From positions 1 through 62,272 of the forward strand of contig JABDKP010000081.1 in NCBI GenBank assembly GCA_013002175.1: 62,272 nucleotides of DNA, read 5' to 3'. Positions 8,081 through 17,319 of the stretch are shown here, piece by piece (the stretch's first letter is position 1; each line of letters starts with the position of its first letter). The notes beneath the pieces were generated by a model. It did no database searches. It worked only from the letters and a program-made list of their open reading frames with translations, and was not told the origin of the DNA. The DNA comes from Ilumatobacter sp. GTDB lineage: Bacteria; Actinomycetota; Acidimicrobiia; Acidimicrobiales; Ilumatobacteraceae. The position numbers and the translations under genes are program-made.

Positions 8081-9169
8081 ATGGGTCCTCCGTCGCTGCG
8101 TATCCTGCTCGCGTCGACCCCGGTCGGGCCGCTCGGGTCGGGGATCGGTGGCGGCGTCGAATTGACACTGCACGACCTGGTGTACGGCCTGGGCGAACGT
8201 GGCCACCACGTCGAGGTCGTCGCACCCGAGGGTTCACTGCTGGTCGGCGAGCGGGTGTACCAGGTGCCGGGACGCCTCCAGCCCAGCAGCCAGCACGCCC
8301 CTCGCGATGCGGCGATCGAACTCCACGCCGACTCGGTGCTGCCGGCGATGTGGCAGCGCGTCACCGAACTCCAAGATGACGTCGACGTCGTCATCAACCT
8401 CGCGTACGACTGGCTGCCGCTGTATCTCACGCCGTTCTTTGCGGTGCCGATCCTGCATCTGATCTCGATGGGCTCGGTCAGCGAGACGATGGACGCCGCC
8501 ATCGACGACGTGTCGCGGCGATTCCCTGGCCGGCTCGCCGCGCACACCCGCGCCCAGGCGGCGACGTACCCGTCTCCGGACATCTTCCGCATCGTCGGCA
8601 ACGGCATCGTCACCGAGCGTTACGACCTGCGTCTGACCCCCGACGCCGACCACCCGCTCGGCTTCGTCGGCCGGATCTCGCCCGAGAAGGGTCTGGAGGA
8701 CGTCGCCGAACTGTCGGCCCGCACCGGCCGCACGGTGAAGGTCTGGGGGATGATGCAGGACGAGGTGTACTGGCACCGGGTCCGCCGCGACCGACCCGAG
8801 GCGCGTCTCGAGTACCAGGGATTCCTGCCGACCGACGACCTCCAGGCGGCGCTGGGCGGATGCGCCGCATTGGTGATGACACCGAAGTGGGTCGAGGCGT
8901 TCGGCAACGTCGCGATCGAGGCGATGGCGACCGGGGTGCCCGTGATCACCTACGACCGTGGCGGTCCGGCGGAGATCGTGGTCGACGGTGTCACCGGGTA
9001 CGTGGTCGAACCGGACGACATCGAGGCGCTCGCCGCCGCGGTCGCCCGAGTCGACACGATCGACCGGCGGCAGTGCCGCCGCCGGGTCGACGAGGAGTAC
9101 TCGTCGACGGCGATGGCCGACCGGGTCACGGCGTGGCTCGACGCCGTGCTCGTCACGAGCCGGGCCTGA
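8081..9169 (+). CDS. GT4-family glycosyltransferase
   Basis: A 362-residue GT-B fold protein. The N-terminal half has the acceptor-side PVGPLGSGIGGGVELTLHDL. The C-terminal half has LGFVGRISPEKGLED and the nucleotide-sugar motif EAFGNVAIEAMATGVPVITY with the two Glu of the E-x7-E signature, then DRGGPAEIVVDG. It should transfer a sugar from an activated donor in the cytosol; donor and acceptor cannot be told. ATG 8081 is chosen because the GT fold begins there; an in-frame extension back to 7760 would run antisense into the GGDEF gene and is not protein-like. Confidence 0.9.
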   Translation: MGPPSLRILLASTPVGPLGSGIGGGVELTLHDLVYGLGERGHHVEVVAPEGSLLVGERVYQVPGRLQPSSQHAPRDAAIELHADSVLPAMWQRVTELQDDVDVVINLAYDWLPLYLTPFFAVPILHLISMGSVSETMDAAIDDVSRRFPGRLAAHTRAQAATYPSPDIFRIVGNGIVTERYDLRLTPDADHPLGFVGRISPEKGLEDVAELSARTGRTVKVWGMMQDEVYWHRVRRDRPEARLEYQGFLPTDDLQAALGGCAALVMTPKWVEAFGNVAIEAMATGVPVITYDRGGPAEIVVDGVTGYVVEPDDIEALAAAVARVDTIDRRQCRRRVDEEYSSTAMADRVTAWLDAVLVTSRA

Positions 9170-9208
9170 CCCCGCAACATCCCGCTGCCGGGCTGTGGCC
9201 GGCGCGTG

Positions 9209-9237
9209 TTGGGTCGTCTTCCCGGGCGCCGTATCAT
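9209..9237 (+). promoter_or_regulatory. Putative promoter of rplM-rpsI
   Basis: TTGGGT (9209-9214) and TATCAT (9232-9237) are spaced by 17 bp. This predicts transcription from about 9244 and a ~97-nt leader before rplM. The leader contains the small stem TCGCC/GGCGA. The interval 9170-9340 has no other gene. Confidence 0.55.
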
Positions 9238-9340
9238 TGCACGGTTCCCTTGCGCAGGCCGGAGTCCCGTCCTGCCGCTGGATGCTGTGATCGCCTCGGC
9301 GACGCAGTCGGTTTCCCTTCGATTCGAGACGAGTTCGGCC

Positions 9341-9787
9341 ATGGCCACCTACACCCCCAAAGCAAGCGAGATCACGCGCGACTGGCACGTGGTCGACGCC
9401 GACGGCATGGTCCTCGGCCGGATGGCGACCGAGGTCGCCCGGCTGCTCCGCGGCAAGCACAAGCCGATCTTCTCCCCGCACATCGACACCGGCGACCACG
9501 TGATCATCGTCAACGCCGACAAGGTCGTGATGACGTCCGACAAGGCCGACCGCCAGCTGATCTACACCCACAGTGGCTACCCGGGTGGCATCAAGTCCGA
9601 GTCGTTCGCCCACTTCCACGCCCGCAAGCCTGCCGACGCCGTTCGCCGCTCGGTGCGCGGGATGCTGCCGAAGGGCCCGCTCGGCCGTCAGCAGCTCACC
9701 AAGCTCAAGGTCTACGCCGGCCCGAACCATCCCCACGGCTCGCAGAAGCCGAAGACATTCGACATCGCCGGCGCCCAGCGTCGCTGA
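9341..9787 (+). CDS. rplM: 50S ribosomal protein L13
   Basis: A 148-residue protein starting [20 protein letters not shown]. The L13 core includes [34 protein letters not shown] and the conserved [16 protein letters not shown]. It binds 23S rRNA domain II early in assembly. ATG 9341 matches the family length of ~147 residues; upstream in-frame sequence is non-conserved. rpsI follows after 22 bp, the universal rplM-rpsI pair. Confidence 0.98.
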   Translation: MATYTPKASEITRDWHVVDADGMVLGRMATEVARLLRGKHKPIFSPHIDTGDHVIIVNADKVVMTSDKADRQLIYTHSGYPGGIKSESFAHFHARKPADAVRRSVRGMLPKGPLGRQQLTKLKVYAGPNHPHGSQKPKTFDIAGAQRR

Positions 9788-9809
9788 AGGCAAGCAGGAC
9801 AACACCACC

Positions 9810-10205
9810 ATGGCAACAGCACCGCTCACCCAGACGACCGGCCGCCGCAAGGAGGCCGTCGCTCGTGCCCAGCTCCGTCCCGGCACCGGCCAGTTCGAGA
9901 TCAACGGCAAGTCGCTCGAGGTCTACTTCCCCACGGCGGCATCGCGGATGCTCGTCACCGAGGCGCTCACGGTCACCGAGACGACCGAGTCGTACGACGT
10001 CACCGCCAGCATCCACGGCGGCGGCATCAGCGGCCAGGCCGGCGCACTGCGGATGGCGATCGCCCGGTCGCTGCTCGAGCTCGACCCCGAGAGCCGCCCG
10101 TCGCTGAAGAAGGCCGGTCTCCTCACCCGCGACTCGCGGAAGAAGGAGAGCAAGAAGTACGGCCTCAAGAAGGCCCGCAAGGCCCCGCAGTTCACCAAGC
10201 GCTGA
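9810..10205 (+). CDS. rpsI: 30S ribosomal protein S9
   Basis: A 131-residue protein with [19 protein letters not shown] at the N terminus, [19 protein letters not shown] in the core, and the basic C-terminal tail [16 protein letters not shown] whose final Lys-Arg contacts P-site tRNA. The start at ATG 9810 gives the usual family length. It is co-transcribed with rplM and ends 13 bp before glmM, so glmM may be read from the ribosomal promoter. Confidence 0.98.
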   Translation: MATAPLTQTTGRRKEAVARAQLRPGTGQFEINGKSLEVYFPTAASRMLVTEALTVTETTESYDVTASIHGGGISGQAGALRMAIARSLLELDPESRPSLKKAGLLTRDSRKKESKKYGLKKARKAPQFTKR

Positions 10206-10218
10206 TCTTCGTCGGCTG

Positions 10219-11535
10219 ATGAAGTTCGGGACCGATGGCGTCCGCGGCGTCGCCAACACCGAGCTGACCGCCGAATTCGCGCTGCGTCTCGGTCGTGCGG
10301 CCGCACGGGTGCTCGCGGCCGATGCGTCGACGCCGACCGTCATGATCGGCGGCGACACCCGTGAGTCGACCCCGATGCTGCGCGCCGCACTTGCGGCCGG
10401 CTTCTCCGCCGAGGGCGTCGACGTGATCGATCTGGCGACCGCCACGACGCCGATGGTTGCGTTCGAGGCGCAGCGTCTCGGTGCGCTCGGCGCCGTCGTG
10501 TCCGCATCGCACAACCCGTTCGGCGACAACGGCATCAAGCTGTTCGCAGCCGGCGGCACGAAGCTGTCCGACGACGTCGAGACGCGCATCGAGCAGACGC
10601 TCGCCGAACTCGCGGAGCCGACGGCGAGCGCGGGACGGATCGAGCCGGCCGGTTCGCCCGACCCGTACATCGCACATGTGCTCTCGATACTCGGTGGGCG
10701 TCGCCTCGACGGCATCCGCGTCGTGCTCGACGCGGCGCACGGTGCCGGCCATGCGATCGGTCCTGCGGTGCTCCGCGCCGCCGGTGCCGACGTCATCGTC
10801 ATCGCAGATCAGCCGGACGGTCGCAACATCAACGACGGCTGCGGCGCAACCGAACCGCAGCGCGTCGCCGACGCCGTGATCGCCCACGGGGCGGACGTCG
10901 GCGTCGCGCTCGACGGCGACGCCGATCGCCTGATCGCCGTCGACCACACCGGCCGCATCGTCGACGGCGACCACATCATCGCGATCTGCGCGATCGACAT
11001 GCGTGACCGTGGCGAGCTGCGCAACGACACCGTCGTCGTCACGGTCATGACCAACCTCGGGTTCCGTCTCGCGATGCAACAGCGCAAGATCGACGTCGTG
11101 GAGACCGCCGTCGGTGACCGCTACGTGCTCGCTGCGCTGGCCGCGGGCGGCCACTCGCTCGGCGGGGAGCAGAGCGGGCACGTAATCTTCGCCGACCATG
11201 CCACGACCGGCGACGGTGTGCTGACCGCCGTCGCGTTGCTGGACGTGATGGCCCGTACCGGCCGGCCACTGTGCGACCTGGCGGGTGAGGCGATGACGTC
11301 GCTGCCGCAGGTCCTCGTCAACGTGCGCGTCGGCCGGCGTGTGCCCGACGTGGCCGAGTTGCTGGCCGAGAACGTCGCCGCGGCCGAACGTGAACTCGGG
11401 GGCACCGGTCGGGTGCTGCTGCGGGCGAGCGGCACCGAGCCGCTGATCCGGGTGATGGTCGAAGCAGCCACCGAGGCCGACGCCGGCAGTGTCGCCGGCC
11501 GCCTGGCGGACGCCGCCCGCAGTCGTTTCGGCTGA
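10219..11535 (+). CDS. glmM: Phosphoglucosamine mutase GlmM
   Basis: A 438-residue cytosolic enzyme that converts glucosamine-6-P to glucosamine-1-P for UDP-GlcNAc and peptidoglycan. The start MKFGTDGVRGVANTELTAEF is typical. The phosphorylated active-site serine is Ser97 in SASHNPFGDNGIK. The Mg2+ loop DGDADR, the sugar-binding GGEQSGH and the phosphate-binding RASGTEPLIRV are all intact. It lies 13 bp after rpsI and 91 bp before the GlmS-like gene, placing two consecutive steps of amino-sugar synthesis side by side. Confidence 0.97.
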   Translation: MKFGTDGVRGVANTELTAEFALRLGRAAARVLAADASTPTVMIGGDTRESTPMLRAALAAGFSAEGVDVIDLATATTPMVAFEAQRLGALGAVVSASHNPFGDNGIKLFAAGGTKLSDDVETRIEQTLAELAEPTASAGRIEPAGSPDPYIAHVLSILGGRRLDGIRVVLDAAHGAGHAIGPAVLRAAGADVIVIADQPDGRNINDGCGATEPQRVADAVIAHGADVGVALDGDADRLIAVDHTGRIVDGDHIIAICAIDMRDRGELRNDTVVVTVMTNLGFRLAMQQRKIDVVETAVGDRYVLAALAAGGHSLGGEQSGHVIFADHATTGDGVLTAVALLDVMARTGRPLCDLAGEAMTSLPQVLVNVRVGRRVPDVAELLAENVAAAERELGGTGRVLLRASGTEPLIRVMVEAATEADAGSVAGRLADAARSRFG

Positions 11536-11612
11536 ACCCGGACACCGCGACAGCCACCTGCCCTCGTGACCGATGGCCGCGAGCGCGCCACTGCTGAGCG
11601 ACGGTGCGTCGA

Positions 11613-11618
11613 TAGCCT
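11613..11618 (+). promoter_or_regulatory. -10 box of a likely leaderless promoter for the GlmS-like gene
   Basis: TAGCCT ends 8 nt before ATG 11627. No Shine-Dalgarno sequence is visible between them, so glmS may have its own leaderless start in addition to read-through from glmM. Confidence 0.4.
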
Positions 11619-11626
11619 GGTCAGCC

Positions 11627-14600
11627 ATGTGCGGCATCATCGGCATCGTCAGCCGTCCCCCCACGCGCCCGACGCCGTCCGCCGAGCAGCTGGTCTCCGG
11701 CCTCGACGCGGCGCTCTCGTCGCGCCCCGACGTGCTCGCGGTCGCGGGCGAGGTGGCGGCGGTCGACGCAGCGCTGCGGGGCCTGCCGGGCGTGCTCGCG
11801 CTCGCCGGCCAGGTGGACCTCGTCGCCGCGTTGACCAGCCGGCTCGACCAGTTGACGGCATTCGTCGACCAGGTGGAATCGGAGCTGGACGCCAACGTCC
11901 GCGGATTCGACGCAGACTCGCTCGAACAGGCCAACGCCGAGCTGATCGTGCTCAAGGATGCCGTCTGGGCGATCGGCCACGATCGCCTGCGCACCGTCCG
12001 CCAGGTCGAAGCACTCGCCGGACCCGAGGCGTCCCCGTCGTCGCTCTCCGGGTATCTCGTGGTGCAGCAGGCCTTTTCCGCCATCGACCGCCTCGAGGTG
12101 CGCGGCCGCGACTCTGCGGGCGTCCATCTCTACGTGTGGGGCCACGACATCGAGCCGGACGCGCTCGCCGACCTGATTGAGGAACGGGGGACCGACCCAC
12201 TGTTCCAGACCAGCTCGGTCGTCGCCGCCGGCGAGGTGCTGTCGTTCGTGTACAAAGCCGCAGCCGAGATCGGCGAACTCGGAGACAACACCGCCGCGCT
12301 GCGCAACGATCTCGCCGCCGACGCATTGCTCCGGCGGGCGCTGCAATCGCCGGCCGCGCGGGTCGGCTTGCTCGGCCACACCCGCTGGGCCAGCGTCGGC
12401 ATCATCTCCGAGCCGAACACCCACCCGCTGAATTCCGTCGAGCTCGAACAGCCGGGTGGCGCCGAGCCGCCGTATGTCGTCGCGGCGCTGAACGGCGACG
12501 TCGACAACCACGCCGACCTCCGCGCGGAACACGGTCTCCGCATCCCCGTGCCGATCACGACCGATGCGAAGGTCATCCCCACCCTCATGTCGCGTCATCT
12601 CGCCGATGGCGTCGCCGCGTCGGAAGCGTTCCGCCGCACCGTCGCCTCGTTCGAAGGGTCGATCGCGATCGGTGTCGCAGATGCAGAGGCACCGTCCAAG
12701 CTGTACCTCGCGTTGCGGGGCAGTGGTCAGGGGCTGTACATCGGGCTGGGCGACGATGCGTTCATCGTCGCGAGCGAGCCGTACGGCATCGTCGAGGAGA
12801 CCGAGCGATACGTACGGATGGACGGCGAGAACGGTGGCGAGATCGTCGTGCTCGACGGCGACGCCGCGAGTGAACTCGGGGGCATCCGACGGCTGTCGTA
12901 CGACGGCGGTGAGCTGCCGGTCGGCGACGCCGACGTGTCGACCGCGGAGGTGACGACCCGAGACATCGACCGGGGAGACGCCCCGCACTTCTTGCTGAAA
13001 GAGATTTCCGAGGCTCCGAACAGTTTCGCCAAGACGCTGCGCGGCAAGATCACCGAAGATCCCGAGACGGGGCGTCTGCGGGCCGTCGTCGGCGAACGGG
13101 CGCTGCCGTCGGAGGTCGCCGCCCGGCTGGCCGATGGTTCGATCCAACGCGTTCGCGTCATCGGCCAGGGAACGGCTGCCGTCGCCGGTCAGAGCACCGC
13201 CGCGATTCTCGACGAGCTGACCGGCTCGACGCTCGATGTCGATGCGATCACCGCCACCGAGCTGTCCGGGTTCAACATGCAACTCGACATGCACGACACG
13301 CTGGCGATCGCGGTCAGCCAGTCGGGTACCACCACTGACACCAACCGCACCGTCGACCTGCTGCGGGCGCGCGGCGCCGCCGTGATCGGGATCGTCAACC
13401 GTCGCAACAGCGACCTCACCGACAAGGCCGACGGTGTGATGTACACCTCCGACGGCCGCGACGTCGAGATGTCGGTCGCATCGACCAAGGCGTTCTACTC
13501 GCAGGTCGCCGCGGGGGCCCTGCTGTCGTGCGCGATCGCCGAAGCGGCCGGGCTCGGCGACGAACGCCGCCGAGGGCAGCTGCTCGGCGCACTGCGCGAC
13601 GTGCCCGATGCGATGCGCGAGGTGCTCGCTCGCCGTCCGGTGATCGCCGACGCCGCGCGCCGCCTGGCGCCGCCGAAGCGGTACTGGGCGGTGGTCGGCA
13701 ACGGACCCAACAAGGTCGCGGCCGAAGAAGTGCGAATCAAGCTGTCCGAGCTGTGTTACAAGTCCATCGCGTGTGACGCCACCGAGGACAAGAAGCACAT
13801 CGACCTGTCGTCCGAGCCCCTGATCCTGGTGTGCGCAGCTGGGCTCGTCGGCTCGACTGCCGATGACGTCGCCAAGGAGGTGGCGATCTTCAAGGCGCAC
13901 AAGGCGACACCGATCGTCGTCGCCAACGACGGCGAGACGCGGTACCTGGCGGACGCCACCATCGAGGTGCCGGCGGTCGACCCGGCGCTCGGGTTCGTCC
14001 TGTCCGCAATGGTCGGTCACCTGTTCGGCTACGAAGCCGCGCTGGCGATCGACGCGTCCGCGCGGCCGCTGCGCGAGGCCCGTGAGTTGGTCGAACGCAT
14101 GGCCGGAACCGCGGGGCTCACCGCCGACGAGTTGCTCGCCCGGATCGCCACCGAGATCGATGTGCACGCCGAGGCGTTCACGGCCGGGCTGCGGTCGGGT
14201 GTGTACGACGGGCACCTCGAGGCGTCGACTGCGGTGCGCTTGGCGCGAATCCTCGACGATGTTCAGGCCGACCGCCCGATCGAGCAGTACCAGCGGCAGT
14301 CCGGCAAGGTCGGCACACCGATCGCACTCATCGACGACCTCGTCGCCGACCTCACCCGCGCGATCGAGGAGCTGACCCGGCCGGTCGACACGATCAAGCA
14401 TCAGGCCAAGACCGTGACGGTCGGCATCTCCCGCAGCGACGAGGGCATCATCGATCGGCCGCTCGTGCAGGCGGTGCTCGAGGCGGGCGCCGGCCGCGAC
14501 GTCCTCAGCTACCGCACGCTGAAGGTGCTTGCCGATCTCGACCCGGCCGTCGCCGCGGTCCACGGGTACACCCGGTACGGCGTCGACGGCAGCACCATCT

Positions 14601-15007
14601 CGGTCGTCGACCGCGGTGGGATCTCGCGTGATCTCGTCAGCCGGGTCGAGGGCAACGCGGAACTGCGCGGCACCAAGCACCGCGTCGCGTCCGAACGGGA
14701 AGTCCTGGTCGCGATCGGTCGCAGCGACGGGCGCACGCTCGTCTTCGTGCCCGAGGTCAAGGCCGGCGAGACGACCGGCATCACGCTGCTCCACGTCGGG
14801 TTCCACGAGCGCCTCGACTCGGACGTGATGCGCGCAGTGCTCCAGGGGTACGACCGACGCTACGACCGGCTCGTCGACTGGGTCACCGAGACCGAGGGCG
14901 AGTTCGACGACTCGCTGCTGGGCGAGCTGCCGGTGCGCGACCTGTTGATCGGTCCGATCTCCGACACCGCCGATCATTGGCGATCGACGCCGCCTGCGGC
15001 GTCGTGA
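11627..15007 (+). CDS. glmS: Oversized glutamine:fructose-6-phosphate aminotransferase-like protein
   Basis: An 1126-residue protein, nearly twice the ~610 of ordinary GlmS. It keeps the class-II glutaminase nucleophile Cys2 (MCGIIGIVS), RGRDSAG (159-165), GHTRWAS (250-256) and ALNGDVDNHADL. It also keeps the SIS sugar-isomerase motifs SQSGTT (from Ser564), ASTKAF (Ser619) and GNGPNK (from Gly691). Extra material is a helical block of ~145 residues between Cys2 and RGRDSAG, and ~205 residues after the normal GlmS C-terminal block (from ~922), which I cannot assign. It is expected to make glucosamine-6-P from fructose-6-P and glutamine, just ahead of GlmM in the pathway. No other glmS is in the window. 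Confidence 0.85.
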   Translation: MCGIIGIVSRPPTRPTPSAEQLVSGLDAALSSRPDVLAVAGEVAAVDAALRGLPGVLALAGQVDLVAALTSRLDQLTAFVDQVESELDANVRGFDADSLEQANAELIVLKDAVWAIGHDRLRTVRQVEALAGPEASPSSLSGYLVVQQAFSAIDRLEVRGRDSAGVHLYVWGHDIEPDALADLIEERGTDPLFQTSSVVAAGEVLSFVYKAAAEIGELGDNTAALRNDLAADALLRRALQSPAARVGLLGHTRWASVGIISEPNTHPLNSVELEQPGGAEPPYVVAALNGDVDNHADLRAEHGLRIPVPITTDAKVIPTLMSRHLADGVAASEAFRRTVASFEGSIAIGVADAEAPSKLYLALRGSGQGLYIGLGDDAFIVASEPYGIVEETERYVRMDGENGGEIVVLDGDAASELGGIRRLSYDGGELPVGDADVSTAEVTTRDIDRGDAPHFLLKEISEAPNSFAKTLRGKITEDPETGRLRAVVGERALPSEVAARLADGSIQRVRVIGQGTAAVAGQSTAAILDELTGSTLDVDAITATELSGFNMQLDMHDTLAIAVSQSGTTTDTNRTVDLLRARGAAVIGIVNRRNSDLTDKADGVMYTSDGRDVEMSVASTKAFYSQVAAGALLSCAIAEAAGLGDERRRGQLLGALRDVPDAMREVLARRPVIADAARRLAPPKRYWAVVGNGPNKVAAEEVRIKLSELCYKSIACDATEDKKHIDLSSEPLILVCAAGLVGSTADDVAKEVAIFKAHKATPIVVANDGETRYLADATIEVPAVDPALGFVLSAMVGHLFGYEAALAIDASARPLREARELVERMAGTAGLTADELLARIATEIDVHAEAFTAGLRSGVYDGHLEASTAVRLARILDDVQADRPIEQYQRQSGKVGTPIALIDDLVADLTRAIEELTRPVDTIKHQAKTVTVGISRSDEGIIDRPLVQAVLEAGAGRDVLSYRTLKVLADLDPAVAAVHGYTRYGVDGSTISVVDRGGISRDLVSRVEGNAELRGTKHRVASEREVLVAIGRSDGRTLVFVPEVKAGETTGITLLHVGFHERLDSDVMRAVLQGYDRRYDRLVDWVTETEGEFDDSLLGELPVRDLLIGPISDTADHWRSTPPAAS

Positions 15008-15065
15008 CGGCTGTCGCCGTCTCACCGACTTCGTCGGTGCGATCGTTTTCTCGGGCTTCGCCCGA
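15006..15065 (+). repeat. Row of short perfect hairpins after the GlmS-like gene
   Basis: Three stems stand in a row: GACGGC/GCCGTC (15006-15021, overlapping the stop codon), CACCGAC/GTCGGTG around TTC (15023-15039) and TCGGGC/GCCCGA around TTC (15051-15065). TTTT at 15046-15049 lies between the last two. The rest of 15066-15173 shows no gene. It may act as a terminator or an mRNA 3' stabiliser. Confidence 0.7.
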
Positions 15066-15173
15066 CTCGCTGCGCTCGGGGGCCGCACCTTCCGGCTCTC
15101 GGTCGGTGCGCGGGAGCCGCACCGCGAGATGCTCGGTCGGGGTCTCGGGCGATCCGCACGTGATGGGATCTCG

Positions 15174-15539
15174 ATGATCGGGATCGGGGTGGATGTGGTC
15201 GACATCGAGCGGTTTCGCTCGGCGTTGCAGCGGACGCCGTCGATGCGGACACGACTGTTCACGCCGTCCGAGCTGGCGTATGTCGAGCCGCAGGCCGACC
15301 CGGTCCCGTCGCTTGCGGCACGGTTCGCGGCCCGCGAGGCGGTGATGAAGTCGCTCGGTCTCGGCCTCGGTGCGTTCGGGTTCCACGACGTGTGGGTCGA
15401 GCGTGCCCCCAGCGGGGCGCCGTCGCTCGTTTTCGCCGGCCAGGCGAGCGAGCTCGCCGAGCGGGCGGGGGTGTCCGCGTGGCACCTGTCGCTGACGCAC
15501 AGTGACATCGTCGCGGTCGCATACGTCATCGCCGAGTAA
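15174..15539 (+). CDS. acpS: Holo-[acyl-carrier-protein] synthase
   Basis: A 121-residue protein that moves 4'-phosphopantetheine from CoA to the serine of ACP. The N-terminal MIGIGVDVVDIERF carries the metal-binding Asp7. RFAAREAVMKSLGLGLGAF carries the second metal ligand Glu and the CoA-contact Lys. WHLSLTHSDIVAVAYVIAE closes the fold. ATG 15174 gives the family length; an in-frame extension to 15129 runs through the hairpin row and is not protein-like. An acyl-CoA ligase follows 52 bp later, consistent with lipid metabolism. Confidence 0.95.
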   Translation: MIGIGVDVVDIERFRSALQRTPSMRTRLFTPSELAYVEPQADPVPSLAARFAAREAVMKSLGLGLGAFGFHDVWVERAPSGAPSLVFAGQASELAERAGVSAWHLSLTHSDIVAVAYVIAE

Positions 15540-15591
15540 CCGCACTCCTCGCGATTCGCAGCGCTTGCGCCGGTGCTGCGACACTGCAGGC

Positions 15592-17310
15592 ATGTTGGAG
15601 GCATTCCAGGAAGCGTGGGACGAACTGACGGCACCCGGTGGCCGGTTCGCGATGAAGGAGATCACGGTCCGCGACGTGCCGATGCGCGTCTACGAGTCCG
15701 CCCCGCCGTCGATGCGCTTCGTCTGGGAACTGGCAGCGGGCTACGCCGACCGTGACTACGTCGTCTTCGAGGACGAGCGGTTCACGTATGCGGAGGCAGA
15801 CGCGATCATCCGCGCCCTCGCCCATCACCTGCGTGACGAGCACGGCGTCGGGTCCGGCGATCGGGTCGCGCTCGCGATGCGCAACTATCCGGAGTGGGTG
15901 TTCAGCTACTGGGCGATCGTCTCACTCGGTGCGGCGTGCGTCGGAATGAACGCGTGGTGGACAGCCGAGGAGATGGAGTACGGGCTCGCCGACTCCGTCC
16001 CGAAGGTCCTGATCGCCGATTCCGAGCGGATCGAGCGTCTCACCCCGGTGCTCGCCAAACTCCGCGCCGAGAATCCGCTGGCGGTGATCGCGGTGCGCAC
16101 CGACGTCCCGCTGCCCGACGGCACGGTGCACTGGCACGACGTCGTCGATCCGGCCAACGCGCCGGCCGGGCTGCCCGACGCCGACATCGACCCCGATGAC
16201 GACGCCTGCATCTTCTACACATCGGGCACCACCGGGTTTCCCAAGGGGGCGCAGCTCACCCATCGTGGGTCGATCCACAACCTGCTCAACCTCGCATTCA
16301 TGGCCGGCGTGGCCGGTGCCGCGGCGGCGAAGACGGGCACTGAGGCCGGCCTCCCCAATCTCGAACCCGGGGGCGCCGAGCAGGCGGTGTTCATGGCGCC
16401 GACGCCGCTGTTCCACGTCACGGCGAACAACTGTCTGCTGCATCCGGCCACGATCTCCGGCTCGCGGATCGTTCTGTTGTACAAGTGGGACACGGCGCGG
16501 GCGCTCGAGCTGATCGAGCGGGAAGGCGTCACCAACTTCTCGGGTGTGCCGACGATGACGCGCGAGTTGCTCACGCACCCGGACTGGGAGACGCGGGACA
16601 CCTCCTCCCTCAACGGGCTCGGCGGTGGTGGCGCGCCGGTGCAGCCGGACCTCGTCGAGAAGATCGACAAGTCGCTCCCGAAGGGCGAGCCGAGTACCGG
16701 GTACGGGCTGACCGAGACCCACGGCATCGCCACCGCCAATTCGGGGGCGCTGTACGTCGCGAAGCCGGCCTCGTGCGGTCGGCTGGTACCGACGTTGGAC
16801 GCGAAGCTGATCGACGAGGCGGGCAACGAGGTCCCGGCGGGTCAACCGGGCGAACTGTGCGTGCGCGGATCGGTCGTGATCAAGGGCTACCTCAACCGCC
16901 CGGAAGCGACCGCGGAGAGCATCCAGGACGGGTGGTTCCGCACCGGCGACATCGCCACGATCGACGATGACGGGTACGTGTTCATCGTCGACCGAGCCAA
17001 GGACATGGTGTTGCGGGGCGGCGAGAACGTCTACTGCAGCGAGATCGAGACGGCGATCTACCGCCACGACGCAGTCGCGGAGGCAGCAGTGTTCGGCGTG
17101 CCCGACGACCGGCTCGGCGAGATCGTCGGGGCCGCGATCGTGCTGACGCCCGGCGCGGACCTCGCCGAGGACGAACTACGGGAGTTCCTGTCGTCCTCGC
17201 TCGCCAAGTTCAAGATTCCCGAACGGGTCTGGTTCCTCAACACGCCGCTGCCGCGCAACGCCAACGGCAAGTTCCTCAAGCGAGAGCTGAGGGAGTCGCT
17301 CACCGCCTAG
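15592..17310 (+). CDS. Fatty-acyl-CoA synthetase-like AMP-dependent ligase
   Basis: A 572-residue ANL-superfamily enzyme. The AMP-binding P-loop is YTSGTTGFPKGAQL and the adenylation motif is GYGLTETHG. The hinge region has DGWFRTGDI and VDRAKDMVLRGGENVYCSEI. The C-terminal catalytic Lys is in PRNANGKFLKREL. Such enzymes activate a carboxylic acid with ATP and join it to CoA; the sequence does not reveal the chain length. A ~35-residue Ala/Gly-rich insertion follows the P-loop. It lies 9 bp before the nnrD-like gene but probably belongs functionally with acpS. Confidence 0.9.
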   Translation: MLEAFQEAWDELTAPGGRFAMKEITVRDVPMRVYESAPPSMRFVWELAAGYADRDYVVFEDERFTYAEADAIIRALAHHLRDEHGVGSGDRVALAMRNYPEWVFSYWAIVSLGAACVGMNAWWTAEEMEYGLADSVPKVLIADSERIERLTPVLAKLRAENPLAVIAVRTDVPLPDGTVHWHDVVDPANAPAGLPDADIDPDDDACIFYTSGTTGFPKGAQLTHRGSIHNLLNLAFMAGVAGAAAAKTGTEAGLPNLEPGGAEQAVFMAPTPLFHVTANNCLLHPATISGSRIVLLYKWDTARALELIEREGVTNFSGVPTMTRELLTHPDWETRDTSSLNGLGGGGAPVQPDLVEKIDKSLPKGEPSTGYGLTETHGIATANSGALYVAKPASCGRLVPTLDAKLIDEAGNEVPAGQPGELCVRGSVVIKGYLNRPEATAESIQDGWFRTGDIATIDDDGYVFIVDRAKDMVLRGGENVYCSEIETAIYRHDAVAEAAVFGVPDDRLGEIVGAAIVLTPGADLAEDELREFLSSSLAKFKIPERVWFLNTPLPRNANGKFLKRELRESLTA

Positions 17311-17319
17311 GTTGGCACG

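Noticed and set aside
11621-15634. A 1337-codon open frame on the minus strand opposite the GlmS-like gene
   Set aside because: It is a shadow of G/C third-position bias in the opposing gene. Its translation is Arg/Asp/Gly-rich with no recognisable domain, and it runs through acpS and the ligase start.
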